64,000 nucleotides of DNA from NCBI RefSeq assembly GCF_000316035.1, contig NZ_ANHX01000077.1, positions 1 to 64,000 of the forward strand, written 5' to 3'. Each line of letters opens with the position of its first letter. Positions within the stretch are counted from its first letter, which is position 1. A program made the translations under genes and the position numbers. Positions 7,774 to 16,843 of the stretch are shown in pieces. This DNA comes from Paenibacillus sp. PAMC 26794 (GTDB lineage: Bacteria; Bacillota; Bacilli; Paenibacillales; Paenibacillaceae). The notes below the pieces were generated by a model. That model worked only from the letters and a program-made list of their open reading frames with translations. It was not told where the DNA came from and did not search any database.

Positions 7774-10700
7774 ATGGTTTACAAAAAGCTTATAAGCTAC
7801 CTTTTAATTGCTGTTTTGTTATTACAGGTGGTTAGTGTGGGTGGGGTTGCAAGTGCTGACCAGTTTACTCCGTTGGATCAACTTAATATGGAGAGAGAAA
7901 TGTATATTGAGTCGGATGAGGGTAGGACGATGACCAATGTTCAAAGTTTACTTGAACAACAAGATTTAATCACACTACCTGAAGATTATGAAGCATTGAA
8001 CGATAATCAAAAATATGAAATTGCCAGAGGAATGGTCATGCTGCTTCCACTGGAGTTCTCATATGAGAACGACAATCAGGCCAATTACGTATTTAATTTG
8101 GTATACCATCTTATCAAACTTCCTAAGCAGACTGAGTCGAGCGTATTGCAGGAAAGCATCACTCTGGTGTATAGCCTGCTAGCAGAGTGGTCCACTTTTT
8201 TCCCGAATGTGGAAAAACATGATTGGACACAAGCTGGCAATGATTATATGAATTTAACGGGTGCAGACTTATCAATGTTTGCGAGTGATCTTATGTTCTT
8301 TAACATTATACTTATGAGTTCTAGCGAGCCTACGCACTTTAATAGTCAGTTGGAATTTATGGTTTCTAAAATATCCGATTATAAAGAACTAAATGGAGCA
8401 CTAGACCTTTCCAGCATGGAAGCATCATTGGATAATCTTTATGGCATGTATGACTTCATTCAATCACAAGTCATATTTAATCCGAATCCTAACATCCAGC
8501 CTTTTGTTTTTGATATGGGGAAAATGTCGCCTATCCAGAATGATGCAGCCCAAAAATCAGAACTTGCTCAATGGATGATTGATTATAAGCCGCAAAACGG
8601 TTATGAAACGTTATCCCAAGTTCAGAAAGAATTTGATGCGTTTTTTGATAAGGATACACCGCTGACCAAGTATAACGTACTGAAGAAAGAAGCGGATCGG
8701 GGTAACAGCGAGGATTTTATCCAAGACATTATTGCATTACTGCGCGATGAACAATTCATTAGTGAGCCTGACTTCAAGATGCTTCCTGTCAAAGATCAGG
8801 AGGATATCGCAATATACTTACTAGATATAGATCCACCAACTAATCAAGGATATGAGAATAATAAACAGGTCCAATACTTGGTGCAAGTAGCCTTGAAGGC
8901 ACTTGAAGTTACACGTGAAATCGGTGGAACAAACGCTATCACTGCACTTGATGAGTTTTATAAAAAGCAAGCAGAGCGAGTAAATTATTTCAAGGAGCCC
9001 GACCCAGAAGGTAGATACTACCAACTTATTAATACTTATCTCACATCCTCCGAAATGGACAAATGGATGACTAAGTATCGATATGCAATTAGGCTGAAAG
9101 GGAAAGAGTCCATTTCCCAAGTTGTCAAATTCACGGACACTGCTGTTGAAAGAACACCTTATCTTAATCAGGCCTTAACGGTAGCAGAAGTGTCGGAGTC
9201 TTTGCAGCAACTCCGATCTATTCAGAAAGATGTTGAGAAATATAACTCAGATTACCAAGAAAATCCCTTGGAGTCTTTCCCTGTGGACTTTACCAAAATA
9301 GATACCTTAACGAACGAGTATCAGCAACAATTAGCAGATCATATGATCGAACTTCGACCAAGCGGAGGGTTTGTAAACTATAATGCAATCCAGATTGCAT
9401 TTAATAAATTTTTCCCTGATGATAACGAAAGTGATCCACTAACTGTCTTAAATACTGCAAAGAGCAACAGTGATATAGCGGCTATGCGTGTAGCTATGGA
9501 AAACCCGGATCTGGGTATTACTCTGCCTAACGGATACGGTGCTTTGTCTTTGCAGGTTAGAGATTTCATTGCGGGATTCCTGATCGACTATGTAAATAAA
9601 GATTACAAAAATAAAGAACAGGTCCAATATATGATTGAACTTGGTGTATTGGCACAATCTGTTTGGGAGCAGAGGGAACTCAGTGTTCTTAGGAATAAGC
9701 TGGATCTGCTCGCTCAGCAATTAGTAAATGGACCTAATCACTTTAATGACCAACAGACATATGTGCTACGCATCCTTGGACAACAACATTTGGAACGTAG
9801 CAAAGTAGATAAAGGTGTACTGGCATTCAATTACTTGCATCTAGTTGCATTCGAAAGGTTGGAAGGAGTGTCTAAAGGGGATATTGTTGATCCTGATATT
9901 GTCCTGAATCTCCTCTCTATGCCTATCGATTCATTTGAGCAAGCTACTTCTATACCGCGAATGGATCAATGGTTTGATAAAGCAATGAAAGATCAGATTA
10001 AAGGTGAAGCATTCTTCAGCAAATACAAATTTAATCTTAGAGGCGCTCTTGATTTATCCAAAAGGGCAGAACTCAGTCCTGAAGGCCAGAAGGAATTGGC
10101 TGAATGGGTCCTAAATGAACAAGACAGCTATGAGGATGTTGGGAATCTGCAATATGTATTTAACCGATTCTTTACGGCTCCTAATGTGAAGGGGAATGAC
10201 ATCAATAACACCCTAACGGGCTTGGACAACACGATGGAGATTTCCTTCGACGATAAGTTGCACTGGATTGATGTTGCCTTCATTCAAAAAATGGACCTTA
10301 GCGGCAACAAAACGGTATGGGTTCGTTACAAAGCAATCAGCGATGAACTGCCAGGCCGCGCTGTGAAGTTTGTCTTTACACAGAATGGTGATAACAGCAC
10401 AGATAATGGCAACACTCCAACGCCTAACCCGGGTGGTAGCACAGGTGGAGGTTCGTCCACGACTACACCAGTAACGTCTACACCTGCACCAACAACGAAA
10501 CAAGAACAGATCGTGGTTGACGTTAATGGAACAAACGGCACCAACCTGACCAAGACACCAATCACACGTACAACCGAAACCAACGGCACGATCAAAGATC
10601 TGGTGAAAATGACCGAAGCCATTGCCAAGGAGTCGGTGGAAAAAGCGAAGCAATTGAACATGAACACCGCACGCATTGTTATTCCAGACACCAAAGATTC

Positions 10701-11784
10701 CGTGTCCGAGACACGTATTGAACTGCCTAAGGCAGCGGTGAAAGAATTGAATGACGGTTCGCTCAAACTTGAAATCTCTACAGAGAATGTAGTGATTTCC
10801 GTTCCGACGAATTCTATCGCCGGATTCGATCAAGACTTGTATTTCCGCGTTGTACCTTTGAAAAAAGAATCGGAGCGCAAAGAAGTTGAAGAGCGTGCAA
10901 AGAAAGAGCAGTTGATTCAACAGGTTGCTCCAAACACGAATGTACGCGTACTGGCTCGTCCGGTAGAGATCGACACGAATATGCAGAGCCGCCAAGTGAC
11001 ACTCACGTTGCCACTGCGTGACAGTCTGCCAACTGATCCGGCTGCTCGTCAGCAAGCATTGGACAACCTGGCGATCTACATCGAACACAGTGACGGCACA
11101 AAAGAATTGATTCAAGGCAAATTGGTGCAACTCGCGGATAACAGCGAAGGCATCGAATTTACCGTAACAAAATTCAGTACGTTCACCCTCGTTGTTGTGG
11201 ATGGACTGAAAGCTTCACAAAGTACACATCAACCGTACATCCAAGGTTTCGGTGCTGACTTCCGTCCAGACGCATTCGTAACACGTGCACAAATGGCAGC
11301 CATGCTGGCTCGCAATCTTCCAACTGAAGCAGCAAGTTCCGCGAATAGCGTGAGTTACAAGGATGTATCTGCAACACACTGGGCAACAAATGAAATTCAA
11401 AAAGCGCAATCCGCAGGTATCATGAACGGCATGAGCAACACCCAATTTGCACCGGAAGGTTCGATTACCCGTGCACAGATGGCAACAATTGCGTATCGCT
11501 GGATGCAGCAACAAGCGAGTGCAACAACCGTGAATGGTACAGCAGTTTCCTTCACAGATGTATCCGCAGATGCCATTGCGTACGTGCAATCTGCGGGCCT
11601 GATGCTCGGATATAACGATGGTACATTCAAACCGGATAGTAAGCTGACGCGTGCGGAAGCGGTGAAAGTATTAAACGTATTATTTAACCGCACACCCCTA
11701 ACTGGCGCAATTACGTCAACGTTCAGTGATGTACCAGTAACACACTGGGCATATGCAGATATCGAAGCCGCAGCGCAGAAATAA
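7774..11784 (+). CDS. Large exported SLH-domain surface protein
   Basis: 1336-residue secreted protein, predicted to be held on the cell wall through S-layer homology domains. Signal peptide 1-28 with cleavage after VASA. Residues 30-870 are mostly helical and contain at least six related segments (near 70, 257, 331, 509, 585, 765) with a pattern of the type LAxxMLxxxP...Y...QVQYxxxxF. A Gly/Ser/Thr/Pro linker follows (about 883-910), then a beta-rich domain (about 910-1145). The end has SLH repeats: a partial one (1154-1185, FVTRAQMAAMLAR), one at 1193-1245 (SYKDVSATHWATNEI ... SITRAQMATIAYRWM), one at 1258-1307 (SFTDVSAD ... KLTRAEAVKVLNVLF) and the first 22 residues of a fourth (FSDVPVTHWAYADI). 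Strong ribosome site GGGAGG. Single-gene unit with a strong terminator. Confidence 0.85.
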   Translation: MVYKKLISYLLIAVLLLQVVSVGGVASADQFTPLDQLNMEREMYIESDEGRTMTNVQSLLEQQDLITLPEDYEALNDNQKYEIARGMVMLLPLEFSYENDNQANYVFNLVYHLIKLPKQTESSVLQESITLVYSLLAEWSTFFPNVEKHDWTQAGNDYMNLTGADLSMFASDLMFFNIILMSSSEPTHFNSQLEFMVSKISDYKELNGALDLSSMEASLDNLYGMYDFIQSQVIFNPNPNIQPFVFDMGKMSPIQNDAAQKSELAQWMIDYKPQNGYETLSQVQKEFDAFFDKDTPLTKYNVLKKEADRGNSEDFIQDIIALLRDEQFISEPDFKMLPVKDQEDIAIYLLDIDPPTNQGYENNKQVQYLVQVALKALEVTREIGGTNAITALDEFYKKQAERVNYFKEPDPEGRYYQLINTYLTSSEMDKWMTKYRYAIRLKGKESISQVVKFTDTAVERTPYLNQALTVAEVSESLQQLRSIQKDVEKYNSDYQENPLESFPVDFTKIDTLTNEYQQQLADHMIELRPSGGFVNYNAIQIAFNKFFPDDNESDPLTVLNTAKSNSDIAAMRVAMENPDLGITLPNGYGALSLQVRDFIAGFLIDYVNKDYKNKEQVQYMIELGVLAQSVWEQRELSVLRNKLDLLAQQLVNGPNHFNDQQTYVLRILGQQHLERSKVDKGVLAFNYLHLVAFERLEGVSKGDIVDPDIVLNLLSMPIDSFEQATSIPRMDQWFDKAMKDQIKGEAFFSKYKFNLRGALDLSKRAELSPEGQKELAEWVLNEQDSYEDVGNLQYVFNRFFTAPNVKGNDINNTLTGLDNTMEISFDDKLHWIDVAFIQKMDLSGNKTVWVRYKAISDELPGRAVKFVFTQNGDNSTDNGNTPTPNPGGSTGGGSSTTTPVTSTPAPTTKQEQIVVDVNGTNGTNLTKTPITRTTETNGTIKDLVKMTEAIAKESVEKAKQLNMNTARIVIPDTKDSVSETRIELPKAAVKELNDGSLKLEISTENVVISVPTNSIAGFDQDLYFRVVPLKKESERKEVEERAKKEQLIQQVAPNTNVRVLARPVEIDTNMQSRQVTLTLPLRDSLPTDPAARQQALDNLAIYIEHSDGTKELIQGKLVQLADNSEGIEFTVTKFSTFTLVVVDGLKASQSTHQPYIQGFGADFRPDAFVTRAQMAAMLARNLPTEAASSANSVSYKDVSATHWATNEIQKAQSAGIMNGMSNTQFAPEGSITRAQMATIAYRWMQQQASATTVNGTAVSFTDVSADAIAYVQSAGLMLGYNDGTFKPDSKLTRAEAVKVLNVLFNRTPLTGAITSTFSDVPVTHWAYADIEAAAQK

Positions 11785-11818
11785 GATCTGTTACAGAATC
11801 ACAGAGCTCAAAATGAAG

Positions 11819-11857
11819 AAAAAGAGCAGGTTATCAAAAAGATAACCTGCTCTTTTT
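11819..11857. terminator. Strong bidirectional terminator
   Basis: Perfect stem AAAAAGAGCAGGTTATC / GATAACCTGCTCTTTTT with a five-A loop. It serves the SLH gene and the converging 11922 gene. Confidence 0.95.
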
Positions 11858-11921
11858 CTGATACCTATGAGGTCAAGAAAGGTGAACCCAAGGTTCAGCC
11901 CCCCCCACTTTTTAACTCGTG

Positions 11922-12641
11922 TTAATTATTGAACAGGGGTTCTGTTCGGAGCAAATAGTTACCCCTTACCTCTGCAGCCCAGTATGCAAAGACCTCTCTC
12001 CATTGAACACTGTTAAAGAAATCCTCTACGGATTGGTTTTCGGAATCCCAATCCACAAATATGTTGAGAGGTGTAATTCCTCCAGCCCAAATTCCATTAC
12101 TGACGTCAGTTCCCTTCTCTCTAACTAATAAGATAGGAATCCCGAATTGAAAAGCCATGGCAGGCTCGATTTGAGAAAAAGTAGATCCTTCCCAGAATGG
12201 GGTGTTTGTTGGTGGCCCTCCTACATTGGATTTAAGAATTTGAACAAAAAATCGTTGGAAGTTGATGGCGAGCAAGCCATAGCTCGAAAAAACCAAGCGC
12301 CGTATATTCGTCAGGATATTCTCCGGATATTGTTCGCTTACGGGCAATGTGCGGGGGAAGAGCAATGCATCTTCAATTTCTGCAATAAGACGGTTCAGAA
12401 ATTGTCCTTGCAGGTCATTTACCGTGTTGGTTGTACTCAAAAAGGTCGGAATACGAAAAGCGCGATCCACACATTCATTGATAGCCGAGGATGTATCTTT
12501 TTCATAGTAGATGGGCTTAGGATTTGAGGAGGAAGTTCTTACATTACCGCGGACGGGTGGGAGCTCCGATATCATGCTTACGGGAGCAATTTTTTTCATG
12601 GGAATTTGCTGAGTCTTAACCTTATTTTTTGTATTACTCAA
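11922..12641 (-). CDS. Orphan protein with possible nucleotide-hydrolase fold
   Basis: 239-residue cytoplasmic protein not confidently assigned to a family. A disordered N-terminus (to about residue 55) precedes a domain that starts IPTFLSTTNTV and contains ALLFPRTLPVSEQYP, then IRRLVFSSYGLLAINF, then FSQIEPAMAFQFGIPILLVR. Alternating strands and helices with a Ser-x-Ile-Glu-Pro-x-Met-Ala element before a GxPILL strand recall nucleoside 2-deoxyribosyltransferase-like or TIR-like N-glycosidase folds, where a Glu at this place is catalytic. That is inference from pattern only. TTG start with GGAG nine bases upstream. Neighbours are decayed gene fragments, so it looks recently acquired. Confidence 0.5.
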   Translation of the reverse strand: MSNTKNKVKTQQIPMKKIAPVSMISELPPVRGNVRTSSSNPKPIYYEKDTSSAINECVDRAFRIPTFLSTTNTVNDLQGQFLNRLIAEIEDALLFPRTLPVSEQYPENILTNIRRLVFSSYGLLAINFQRFFVQILKSNVGGPPTNTPFWEGSTFSQIEPAMAFQFGIPILLVREKGTDVSNGIWAGGITPLNIFVDWDSENQSVEDFFNSVQWREVFAYWAAEVRGNYLLRTEPLFNN

Positions 12642-12654
12642 TGTTCACATCTCC

Positions 12655-12698
12655 AATGCATAAGAATCTGGGTTTTATTTAGTCCCAGTCTATGCATT
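12655..12698. repeat. Hairpin adjoining the ribosome site of the 11922 gene
   Basis: Perfect outer arms AATGCATA / TATGCATT and inner arms CTGGG / CCCAG around an AT loop. On the minus-strand mRNA the hairpin ends directly before the GGAG ribosome site at 12651-12654, so it could affect translation or be a remnant of a terminator or recombination site. Confidence 0.5.
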
Positions 12699-12761
12699 AG
12701 CCCATTTTGTGTTACCGATTGCCCCAATATAATGCCCACGGTGACGTAATCACAAGATGAG

Positions 12762-12929
12762 ATGTATGTGGACGGATTACCGAATCCGATTGAAGACGTT
12801 TTGTTCGACAAGGACGGGATATTACTTGATTTTACAGGCATGTGGGGGTTTTGGACCCATTGTGTGTTAAACGACTTCAGAGACCAGCTAACTACTCGGG
12901 GACTTTCCACGATGAACAAGGCCGAATGA
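12762..12929 (+). pseudogene. HAD phosphatase N-terminal fragment
   Basis: 55 codons that begin with a HAD-superfamily motif I: VLFDKDGILLDF, followed by MWGFWTHCVLNDF. The nucleophile Asp and the second Asp of DxD are both present, but everything after about residue 40 is lost: the frame leaves HAD-like sequence and stops at 12927-12929. It lies directly upstream of and overlaps a metallophosphoesterase C-terminal fragment in another frame, so it is a deletion scar and not a gene. Confidence 0.65.
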
Positions 12930-13060
12930 ATGGGTATGACGTGCGAGGGCCGTTTGTGGAGATTTATAAGGATCGAGTGGTTGTAAAGGGGCGGGACTTT
13001 GTCGCGGGTGAATGGATCGAGGGTGTTGAGTTTACGGTACGTTATCCTGTAGAAGGGTAG
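12869..13060 (+). pseudogene. Metallophosphoesterase C-terminal fragment
   Basis: About 60 codons ending at TAG 13058-13060: NYSGTFHDEQGRM, then GYDVRGPFVEIYKDRVVVKG and AGEWIEGVEFTV. This is the beta-rich tail seen at the end of some calcineurin-like phosphoesterases. The catalytic metal-binding part is absent and there is no start signal of its own. It abuts the HAD fragment, which suggests a deletion joined two former neighbours or an insert was lost imperfectly. Confidence 0.5.
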
Positions 13061-13340
13061 ATATTTGGGTGGTGAAAAGGAAAGGGTTACTCTAAGGGTC
13101 AATGCCATTAAGACAAGTTAAACTTGATGATATTGCTCAAAGGGTGGCCTTTTTGGTGTCCATCTTAAAGATATGTATCAGAACCTCCACCCCATAAAGT
13201 TCCACGTGAAACGTAGCAGGAGAGGCTAAGGTTGGGTAAAGTTGTAAATGGGTATGACTACAAACTATACTCAAATAAGTACACATGATATGCACGTACT
13301 CGTTAATTTAACCTATTTACGGAGAGGAAGTAGAAGCGGC

Positions 13341-14798
13341 ATGAGAGAACTTCAGGTTCAAACGACATATGGTACCGTTCAAGGCGAACTTTTGCACGAT
13401 GCAAGCGTATGGAAAGGCATTCCCTATGCGAAACCCCCGGTAGGTGAGCTGCGCTTCAAGGCTCCGGTACAGCCCGAGTCATGGGATGGAATCAGACAGG
13501 CCACTCAATTTGGACCTGAGAATATACAACCACGAAATCATCAACCAGAAGGCCAGACAGAAATTCCGAATGAGTCAGAAGATAGTTTATATCTGAACAT
13601 CTGGGCACCTAAGGAAAAAGGAGCAACACCACTGCCGGTCATGGTATGGATTCACGGTGGTTCCTTTGTAACAGGTTCAGGTAGCCAGCCGATGTATGAT
13701 GGTACACAGTTAGCGGTTCGGGGGGACGTCATCGTTGTGACGATCAACTACCGATTAGGACCTTTGGGTTTCCTGCATATGGCTCCATTAGGTGATTCAT
13801 ATGTATCCAATGCAGGTCTGCTGGATCAGGTTGCGGCATTACAGTGGGTGAAGGATAATATCTCTGCTTTTGGTGGTAACCCGGATCAAGTTACGGTGTT
13901 CGGCGAATCAGCGGGCAGTATGAGTATTGCGGCACTGATGGCGATGCCAGCGGCCAAAGGACTCTTCCAACGTGCCATTATGGAGAGCGGTGCATCCCAG
14001 TTCATGCCGGCAGAGCAAGCTGCAGCGTTGCGGGAAGGGATGTTAAAGATTCTTGGGGTGGACCGGGACAACCTGCAGAAGTTAAATACAATTCCTGTAG
14101 AGCAGATTATTGCAGCCGGTGATACGGTCAAACAGCAGAGCGGGGCAGGTATGGCATTATTCTTCCAACCTGTATTGGATGGGCAGACACTACCACAGGT
14201 GCCACTTCAGGCAGTGAGCGAAGGCTCAGCGCAGGATATTCCGGTGCTGATTGGTACGACATTACATGAGGGTGCACTGTTCATCCAGCCACATGTACCT
14301 TTTTCAAAAGAAATCGATATGGTTCAGGGCGTAGACTTTATGACGCCAGATCTGGAGAACCGGGTAGCCATCGCGGATAGTTATCCAAAAACGGCAGATG
14401 GACAAGCCCAAGTCATGACCGATATGTTCTTCTGGCGTTCAGCGCTGCAATATGCTGCGGCACAGCAGAAATATGCCCCGGTGTGGATGTATCGATTTGA
14501 TTGGGTGATGCCGGAACATCCCTTGTTAAAAAGAGCGATTCATAGCATCGAAATGTTCTTTGTGTTTAATACACTGCATTTCCTCAAATTCATGAATGCA
14601 GAGCCGGATGAAGCCGCTGCGGCACTTGCCCTCAAGGTACAGGATGCCTGGATTTCCTTTGCCAAGAATGGCCAACCTGAAGTTGCAGGTGTGAACTGGC
14701 CTGAATATGAGCAGGATCGTGCGACCCTAATCTTCAACCATGAGATTGAAGTCGTACATGATCCGGATGCAGCCAAGCGAGAGCTGTTAGGGTTATAA
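13341..14798 (+). CDS. Type B carboxylesterase (para-nitrobenzyl esterase-like)
   Basis: Alpha/beta hydrolase of 485 residues that cleaves carboxylic esters, close in length to Bacillus PnbA (489). Oxyanion-hole region VWIHGGSFVTGSG near residue 104, nucleophile Ser190 in FGESAGSMS, acid Glu in TTLHEGALF near 311 and catalytic His in RAIHSIEMFFVFN near 399. No signal peptide, so intracellular. The frame opens at 13248, but ATG 13341 is preferred: GGAGAGGAAG lies 10 bases upstream and the protein then begins at the usual family N-terminus (LQVQTTYGTVQGE). Stands alone before a strong terminator. Confidence 0.9.
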   Translation: MRELQVQTTYGTVQGELLHDASVWKGIPYAKPPVGELRFKAPVQPESWDGIRQATQFGPENIQPRNHQPEGQTEIPNESEDSLYLNIWAPKEKGATPLPVMVWIHGGSFVTGSGSQPMYDGTQLAVRGDVIVVTINYRLGPLGFLHMAPLGDSYVSNAGLLDQVAALQWVKDNISAFGGNPDQVTVFGESAGSMSIAALMAMPAAKGLFQRAIMESGASQFMPAEQAAALREGMLKILGVDRDNLQKLNTIPVEQIIAAGDTVKQQSGAGMALFFQPVLDGQTLPQVPLQAVSEGSAQDIPVLIGTTLHEGALFIQPHVPFSKEIDMVQGVDFMTPDLENRVAIADSYPKTADGQAQVMTDMFFWRSALQYAAAQQKYAPVWMYRFDWVMPEHPLLKRAIHSIEMFFVFNTLHFLKFMNAEPDEAAAALALKVQDAWISFAKNGQPEVAGVNWPEYEQDRATLIFNHEIEVVHDPDAAKRELLGL

Positions 14799-14851
14799 TC
14801 CAGGTGGGTTATTGTGTACGAATACTCTGAATAACTGCTATGCGCCTAATC

Positions 14852-14892
14852 AAAAGAGGACGTTCATTCTCAGAATGAACGTCCTCTTTTTG
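14852..14892. terminator. Strong bidirectional terminator
   Basis: Perfect stem AAAAGAGGACGTTCATTCT with its complement around a single C, followed by five T. It separates the converging esterase and VanZ-RDD genes. Confidence 0.95.
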
Positions 14893-14965
14893 TAATCTGG
14901 CTAACGAAGTAAGCAGAACGTAAGCACTAATTAGAGGTACATTATGCCTTGTTATACTCCAAACA

Positions 14966-16117
14966 TTATTTACGAGAGGCACGTGTGCGGGACACCTCAT
15001 CGAAGTAGAAGGAACGTTTTCCACGGGAGAAGAGCACGATCAAGACATGAACAAAGAGCACGGCGTAGACTAACATATAGATACCGAATGTCCCCAAGGA
15101 GATCCACATTTGATAAGGTTGAAGCATAACATCCTGATGACCTGAAAAAGCATAATCGTTGACCAAGCGAATGATCGTAACGAGCAGCCATGGAACATAG
15201 AGTGCGGCAAATCTTTTGAATAACGATTCACTGGTCGGTGTGCCGGTCTGACGATTCACATAGCGGAATCGCAAGATGGCCGAGCCTGGAGTTACCCCAT
15301 TTCGCACCCAAGGTATGAAGAACAGCACAATGACCATAGCAATGGATGTACTTAGCACATCACTGATCACATCAGACGCTGTAAAGATAGAGATTAGATT
15401 CGAAAGGAAGACAACAACGACTCCATCGATAATTAACGCGAGCAATTGAGGCATAGTATACACTCGGTTTTGCTCCACGATCTGTTCACTCTTCGCCTGA
15501 ATGCTTGCACGTGATGGGAATAAAGCAAGCAGGATGGGCGCTGTGAAAAATCCAATGACCGCTCCCGAAGTATTCAACAACAGGTCATCCACATCGAAGA
15601 GACGGTAAGGACAATTATAATACCCGTAGAATCCGGTGATCTGGGTAATCTCGAAGAATAAGGAAAGCCCGAATCCGCCTAGCAGGGCGTACTTCCAGAA
15701 GGCTCTTCTTTGAAAAAAATAACGGATATATACACCCAGCGGCATAAGGAGCAGGACGTTAAATAGAACTTGTAAGAAGGCTCTGCCCTGAATCATTCCG
15801 ATATAGCTGGATGGCTGGGTCCATACAATGGGTGTTTCTTTCATGATGTCTTTGACAAAAGTGAATGGAACCAGATTGTAGTAGATCGTGTCAGCGGCTT
15901 GCTGCGCACAGGTATCTCGCGTAGTCGGAAACGGGAGAATAACGAGGCAATAGGCGGCCAGAATATAAAAGATAAACGAAAAGCTGATGCCAAACCGTGA
16001 CCAGCTGAAGAAACCGTCTTTACGATAACCATAGATCAACCACGGCACCAGCAAGAACATGGCTGCAAATACAAAGATCAAAAAAGCCGTTTGCACAGGG
16101 AAAACATATGAGGACAT
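14966..16117 (-). CDS. VanZ-family membrane protein fused to an RDD domain
   Basis: 383-residue integral membrane protein. The N-terminal half is VanZ-like (LILPFPTTRD near residue 72, NLVPFTFVKDI near 95, FNVLLLMPLGVYIRYFF, FDVDDLLLNTSGAVIGFF), related to the teicoplanin-resistance accessory protein. The C-terminal half from about residue 225 is an RDD domain (LLALIIDGVVVVFL, GSAILRFRYVNR, FKRFAALYVPWLLV). Biochemical role is unknown for both; a cell-envelope function is likely. ATG 16117 is chosen because AAAGGAG lies 11 bases before it; the open frame continues 12 codons upstream. Monocistronic. Confidence 0.8.
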   Translation of the reverse strand: MSSYVFPVQTAFLIFVFAAMFLLVPWLIYGYRKDGFFSWSRFGISFSFIFYILAAYCLVILPFPTTRDTCAQQAADTIYYNLVPFTFVKDIMKETPIVWTQPSSYIGMIQGRAFLQVLFNVLLLMPLGVYIRYFFQRRAFWKYALLGGFGLSLFFEITQITGFYGYYNCPYRLFDVDDLLLNTSGAVIGFFTAPILLALFPSRASIQAKSEQIVEQNRVYTMPQLLALIIDGVVVVFLSNLISIFTASDVISDVLSTSIAMVIVLFFIPWVRNGVTPGSAILRFRYVNRQTGTPTSESLFKRFAALYVPWLLVTIIRLVNDYAFSGHQDVMLQPYQMWISLGTFGIYMLVYAVLFVHVLIVLFSRGKRSFYFDEVSRTRASRK

Positions 16118-16352
16118 GAGCAGGAACTCCTTTGGTATTAAATATAATAACATTCATATAGACATTAAAATTCATGTATGTGTAGTGCGTATCTAATAGT
16201 TACATCATAAGTAGTTACCCTTAAAGTGAGGGAGGCATGAACCTTAAATTTGGTTTAAATCCATCCATGCAGTGACCAAGCGTATGGAATATACCGTCGA
16301 AATCCCGTATACTTGCGGGAATGCCAATCGTAGAATGGAGAGTTTAATACAT

Positions 16353-16694
16353 ATGTCTAATTTGCCTAACTGCCCCAAATGTAATTCAGAGTACACGTAC
16401 GAAGATGGTAACCTGTTGGTTTGCCCGGAGTGTGCGCATGAATGGTCTTTGGAAGCAGACAATGATAACGCAGAGGATGCAAAAGTAATCCGCGATGCCA
16501 ACGGAAATGTGCTAAGTGATGGCGATACGGTTACCGTCATTAAAGATCTAAAGGTAAAAGGTAGCTCGCTTGTGGTCAAACAGGGCACGAAGGTGAAGAA
16601 TATCCGCCTGATTGATGGGGATCATGATATTGATTGCAAGATCGACAGCTTGGGTGCGATGAAGCTGAAGTCGGAGTTTGTGAAAAAGATATAA
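16353..16694 (+). CDS. PhnA/YjdM-type zinc-ribbon protein
   Basis: 113-residue cytoplasmic protein of the PhnA (YjdM) family. Zinc ribbon in the first 35 residues: [16 protein letters not shown] and VCPECAHEW (two CxxC pairs), then a small beta barrel ending [14 protein letters not shown], the family's C-terminal signature. The name comes from linkage to phosphonate genes in E. coli, but the actual role is not settled. Translation is placed at ATG 16353 (MSNLPNC), with GGAG 12 bases upstream; the longer frame from 16272 has no ribosome site. Confidence 0.85.
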   Translation: MSNLPNCPKCNSEYTYEDGNLLVCPECAHEWSLEADNDNAEDAKVIRDANGNVLSDGDTVTVIKDLKVKGSSLVVKQGTKVKNIRLIDGDHDIDCKIDSLGAMKLKSEFVKKI

Positions 16695-16701
16695 GATTGA
16701 G

Positions 16702-16744
16702 AAACGTTCAGTTCCGCATTCAATGGGAATTGAACGTTTTTTTG
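16702..16744 (+). terminator. Rho-independent terminator
   Basis: AAACGTTCAGTTCC pairs with GGAATTGAACGTTT (one mismatch), followed by a run of T. Confidence 0.9.
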
Positions 16745-16843
16745 TTTGACAGGAAATATTTAGTAGATATATACTGGTTGGAATTTAATTTTTTTGAACA
16801 TGGATGAGTAGTCTACATATAAGAAAAGGCAGGTGTCAGAGCG

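Noticed and set aside
10213-11130. 305-codon minus-strand ORF
   Set aside because: Antisense to the SLH gene; high Cys/Phe/Arg content and no promoter or ribosome site.
12638-13108. 156-codon minus-strand ORF upstream of the orphan gene
   Set aside because: The plus strand holds recognisable HAD and phosphoesterase remnants in this region; the minus frame is their shadow.
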